A DNA stretch of 41,520 nt from Gammaproteobacteria bacterium (GTDB lineage: Bacteria > Pseudomonadota > Gammaproteobacteria > Burkholderiales > Rhodocyclaceae), in contig JARFTZ010000023.1 in assembly GCA_029289235.1 (NCBI GenBank), positions 1-41,520 of the forward strand. The letters run 5' to 3'. Numbering within the stretch: position 1 is the first letter of the stretch; each line of letters opens with the position of its first letter. A model generated the notes under the pieces. The model worked only from the letters and a program-made list of their open reading frames with translations. It made no database searches and had not been told where the DNA came from. Below, in pieces: positions 39,873 to 41,520 of this stretch. The position numbers and the translations under genes are program-made.

Positions 39873-40901
39873 TTACTTGGTGTTGGCGATCGCGGTCTCG
39901 GCTTTCTTGACCAGTTCCTTGCCGATCGTCGCCGTCCACTTGTCGAATACCGGGCGGGTGGCGTCCTGGAATGCCTTGCGCTGTTCGGGCGTCAGGCGGG
40001 TGATGGTCACGCCATTCTTCTCGATGCTCTTCAGCAGGTCGTCGTCGCCCGGGGTGATTCCCTTGCGTGCCGCAACCAGGTTCTCTGCGGCGGCCTGCTC
40101 CGCGGCTTCACGCACGGCCTTGCGGTCAGCTTCGCTCCAGGTCTTCCAGACTTGCTTGCTGACCACGAAGATCAGCGGATCGGCCATGTAGCCCCACAGC
40201 GTCAGGTGATTCTGGCCGAGGGTGTGCAGCTTGGCGATGCTGAAGACGGACAGCGGGTTCTCTTGACCGTCCACCGCCTTGGTGGCCAGCGCTGGCTGAG
40301 CGTCGGCCCAACTCATCTGCGTCGGGTTGGCACCCAGCGCAGTGAAGGAGTCAATGAAGATCGGCGAACCGACGATGCGAATCTTCATTCCCTTGAGATC
40401 GGCCGGCGAAGTGATCGGCTGCTTGGAGTTGGAAATTTCACGGAAGCCGTTTTCGCCGTAGGCCAGCGGAACGACGCCCTGCTTGTCCAGAATGGCGAAG
40501 AGGTCCTTGCCGACCTCGCCCTTGATCAGCGCGTCGAGTCCCTTGGCATCGGGAACGAGGAAGGGCAGGGAGAAAAGGTTGAGTTGCTTTACTTGCGGCG
40601 ACCAGTTGATCGACGAACCGACGGCGAGGTCGATGACGCCCTGGCGGATCGCCGAGAACTCGCGGGTCTGGTCGCCGCCGACCAGGCTGGTGCCGGGATA
40701 CTGCTTGACGTTGATGCGGCCGTCGGTCTTCTGCTTGATCAGTTCGGCCCAGCGCTCGCCGGCCTTGCCCCAGGTGAAGGCCGTGCCGAGGACCGTCGAG
40801 AGGCGGTATTCAGCCTTGTAGTCGGCCGCGTACAGGCTGGGTGAGGCCAGCGTCGTTGCCGCAACGGTGATGGCGAAGGCGGCGGTGCAAAGCTTGTTCA
40901 T
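39873..40901 (-). CDS. dctP: TRAP transporter solute-binding protein DctP
   Basis: The 342-residue periplasmic protein has a Sec signal peptide (MNKLCTAAFAITVAATTLAS.., cleavage near 25 after LYA) and the DctP fold. Family marks are GDQTREFSAIRQGVIDLAV, GENGFREISNSKQPI, LKGMKIRIVGSP with the ligand-carboxylate Arg, and AVDGQENPLSVF. It is the first gene of a dctPQM operon on the minus strand, preceded by the terminator of another TRAP permease. GGGGGA upstream of the ATG at 40901 is a good ribosome binding site. It is distant in sequence from the 17041 protein. Its C4-dicarboxylate or other acid ligand cannot be named. Confidence 0.92.
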   Translation of the reverse strand: MNKLCTAAFAITVAATTLASPSLYAADYKAEYRLSTVLGTAFTWGKAGERWAELIKQKTDGRINVKQYPGTSLVGGDQTREFSAIRQGVIDLAVGSSINWSPQVKQLNLFSLPFLVPDAKGLDALIKGEVGKDLFAILDKQGVVPLAYGENGFREISNSKQPITSPADLKGMKIRIVGSPIFIDSFTALGANPTQMSWADAQPALATKAVDGQENPLSVFSIAKLHTLGQNHLTLWGYMADPLIFVVSKQVWKTWSEADRKAVREAAEQAAAENLVAARKGITPGDDDLLKSIEKNGVTITRLTPEQRKAFQDATRPVFDKWTATIGKELVKKAETAIANTK

Positions 40902-41010
40902 CGAGTTCCCCCTTGGTGGATATGAAAATAGTTTGGTCTGCGAGTTTAGGTGGGCCATCCGCGCCGCGTCAAGGAAACAAGCCGGTTTGCAGACGTTTTG
41001 CGCGTATGAC

Positions 41011-41049
41011 GGAAAGAAAACCGGCGATAAGGGCAGGGCCCTTATCGCC
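41011..41049 (-). terminator. Intrinsic terminator after the third TRAP permease
   Basis: On the minus strand GGCGATAAGGG and CCCTTATCGCC (41049-41039 and 41033-41023) form a perfect 11-base-pair stem with a five-base loop, followed by the T-rich run GGTTTTCTTTCC (41022-41011). It lies 42 bases after the permease stop and separates it from the dctP gene at 39873-40901. Confidence 0.85.
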
Positions 41050-41091
41050 AGGAACGGGCCCGAAAGGCGACCCGATTCAGGAGGGTGTCGG

Positions 41092-41520
41092 TTACAACGT
41101 CAGCGCCGGAATGAAGGCGAAAGCCAGTGTGGAGCCGAGGGCGACGACATAGAACGGAATGAGTTCGCGGGAGGCCTTGAGGATCGAGACGTTGGCAATC
41201 GAACTGGAGATGAACAGCGTCGTGCCGACCGGCGGGGTATAAAGCCCGATGGCGAGCGTCAGCACCATCACCAGGCCAAGTTGCGTCAGATCCAGCCCGA
41301 TCGTCTCGGCCAGCGGCACGAAGATCGGCCCGAGCAGCAGGATCGCCGCCGGCAGGTCGATGAACATCCCGGCCACCAGCATGATCCCGATCAGCGAGAG
41401 GATGATCAGCCACGGCTCCTTCAGCGTCGACAGCGCCCATTCGGCGAACATCTGCGGCACCTGCGCGTAGGTCATCATCCAGCCGACCACCGCCGAGCCC
41501 ATGATCACCAGCATCACCAC
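41092..41520 (-). CDS. TRAP transporter large permease DctM, C-terminal part (partial)
   Basis: The frame is open to the right window edge and gives the last 142 residues of a DctM protein, including GSAVVGWMMTYAQVPQMF, GMFIDLPAAILLLGPIFVP and AIGLYTPPVGTTLFISSSIA, which are the final hairpin and helices. It is a third TRAP system, distinct from both complete ones. It ends at 41092 and is followed by a strong intrinsic terminator, so the adjacent dctPQM set is transcribed separately. The start lies outside the window. Confidence 0.88.
   Translation of the reverse strand: MVMLVIMGSAVVGWMMTYAQVPQMFAEWALSTLKEPWLIILSLIGIMLVAGMFIDLPAAILLLGPIFVPLAETIGLDLTQLGLVMVLTLAIGLYTPPVGTTLFISSSIANVSILKASRELIPFYVVALGSTLAFAFIPALTL

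Overview
The window is GC-rich, dense bacterial chromosomal DNA. It looks like a Gram-negative betaproteobacterium, plausibly Rhodocyclales-like, judging by gene content (cydDC, three TRAP transporter loci, darP/pmbA divergent pair, dcd followed by a class III basic amino acid decarboxylase, secreted proteins with Sec signals). The taxonomic call is inference from gene content and codon use, not from any marker gene. No rRNA, tRNA or CRISPR array was seen.

Layout. (1) 1-1172 is a lower-GC mobile-element scar on the + strand: the end of an IS1595-type transposase, a tyrosine-integrase fragment, an N-terminally truncated TIR-like (ThsB/MTH538-type) protein, a gene-free stretch and an integrase N-terminus remnant abutting the 3' end of cydC. 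(2) 1173-7433 pairs a cadR-like MerR regulator and the thiol exporter cydDC (-) with a divergent heavy-metal P1B-ATPase (+), around a textbook 19-bp-spacer MerR promoter. (3) 7513-15229 is an electrophile/carbonyl-detoxification-like region: two LysR regulators, a 3-hydroxyisobutyrate-dehydrogenase-family reductase with an SRPBCC protein (-), and a + strand series of VOC protein, quinone-oxidoreductase-like MDR, DJ-1/PfpI protein, XenA-like flavin oxidoreductase and an SDR lacking the usual catalytic residues.

(4) 15429-25005 is the most distinctive block: a secreted royal-jelly/SMP-30-like beta-propeller, a TRAP transporter (dctPQM), an FGGY kinase, a D-2-hydroxyacid dehydrogenase, a DapA-family aldolase, an RpiR/SIS regulator and a YieH-like sugar-phosphate phosphatase. 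These read as a self-contained, regulated uptake and catabolic pathway for an unidentified sugar acid or polyol. Two palindromes with a common GTA-n-T-nnn-A-n-TAC pattern precede the propeller gene and dctP and may be the RpiR operators.

(5) 25169-36804 is mostly housekeeping: dcd, a PLP decarboxylase, an SDR, folA and thyA (-) separated by pgl-zwf (+), a PilZ-like protein, darP and pmbA. (6) 36840-41520, all on the - strand, holds cysK, a second dctPQM operon and the end of a third TRAP permease with a clear intrinsic terminator. Both complete TRAP operons carry a perfect 10-11-bp hairpin between dctP and dctQ.
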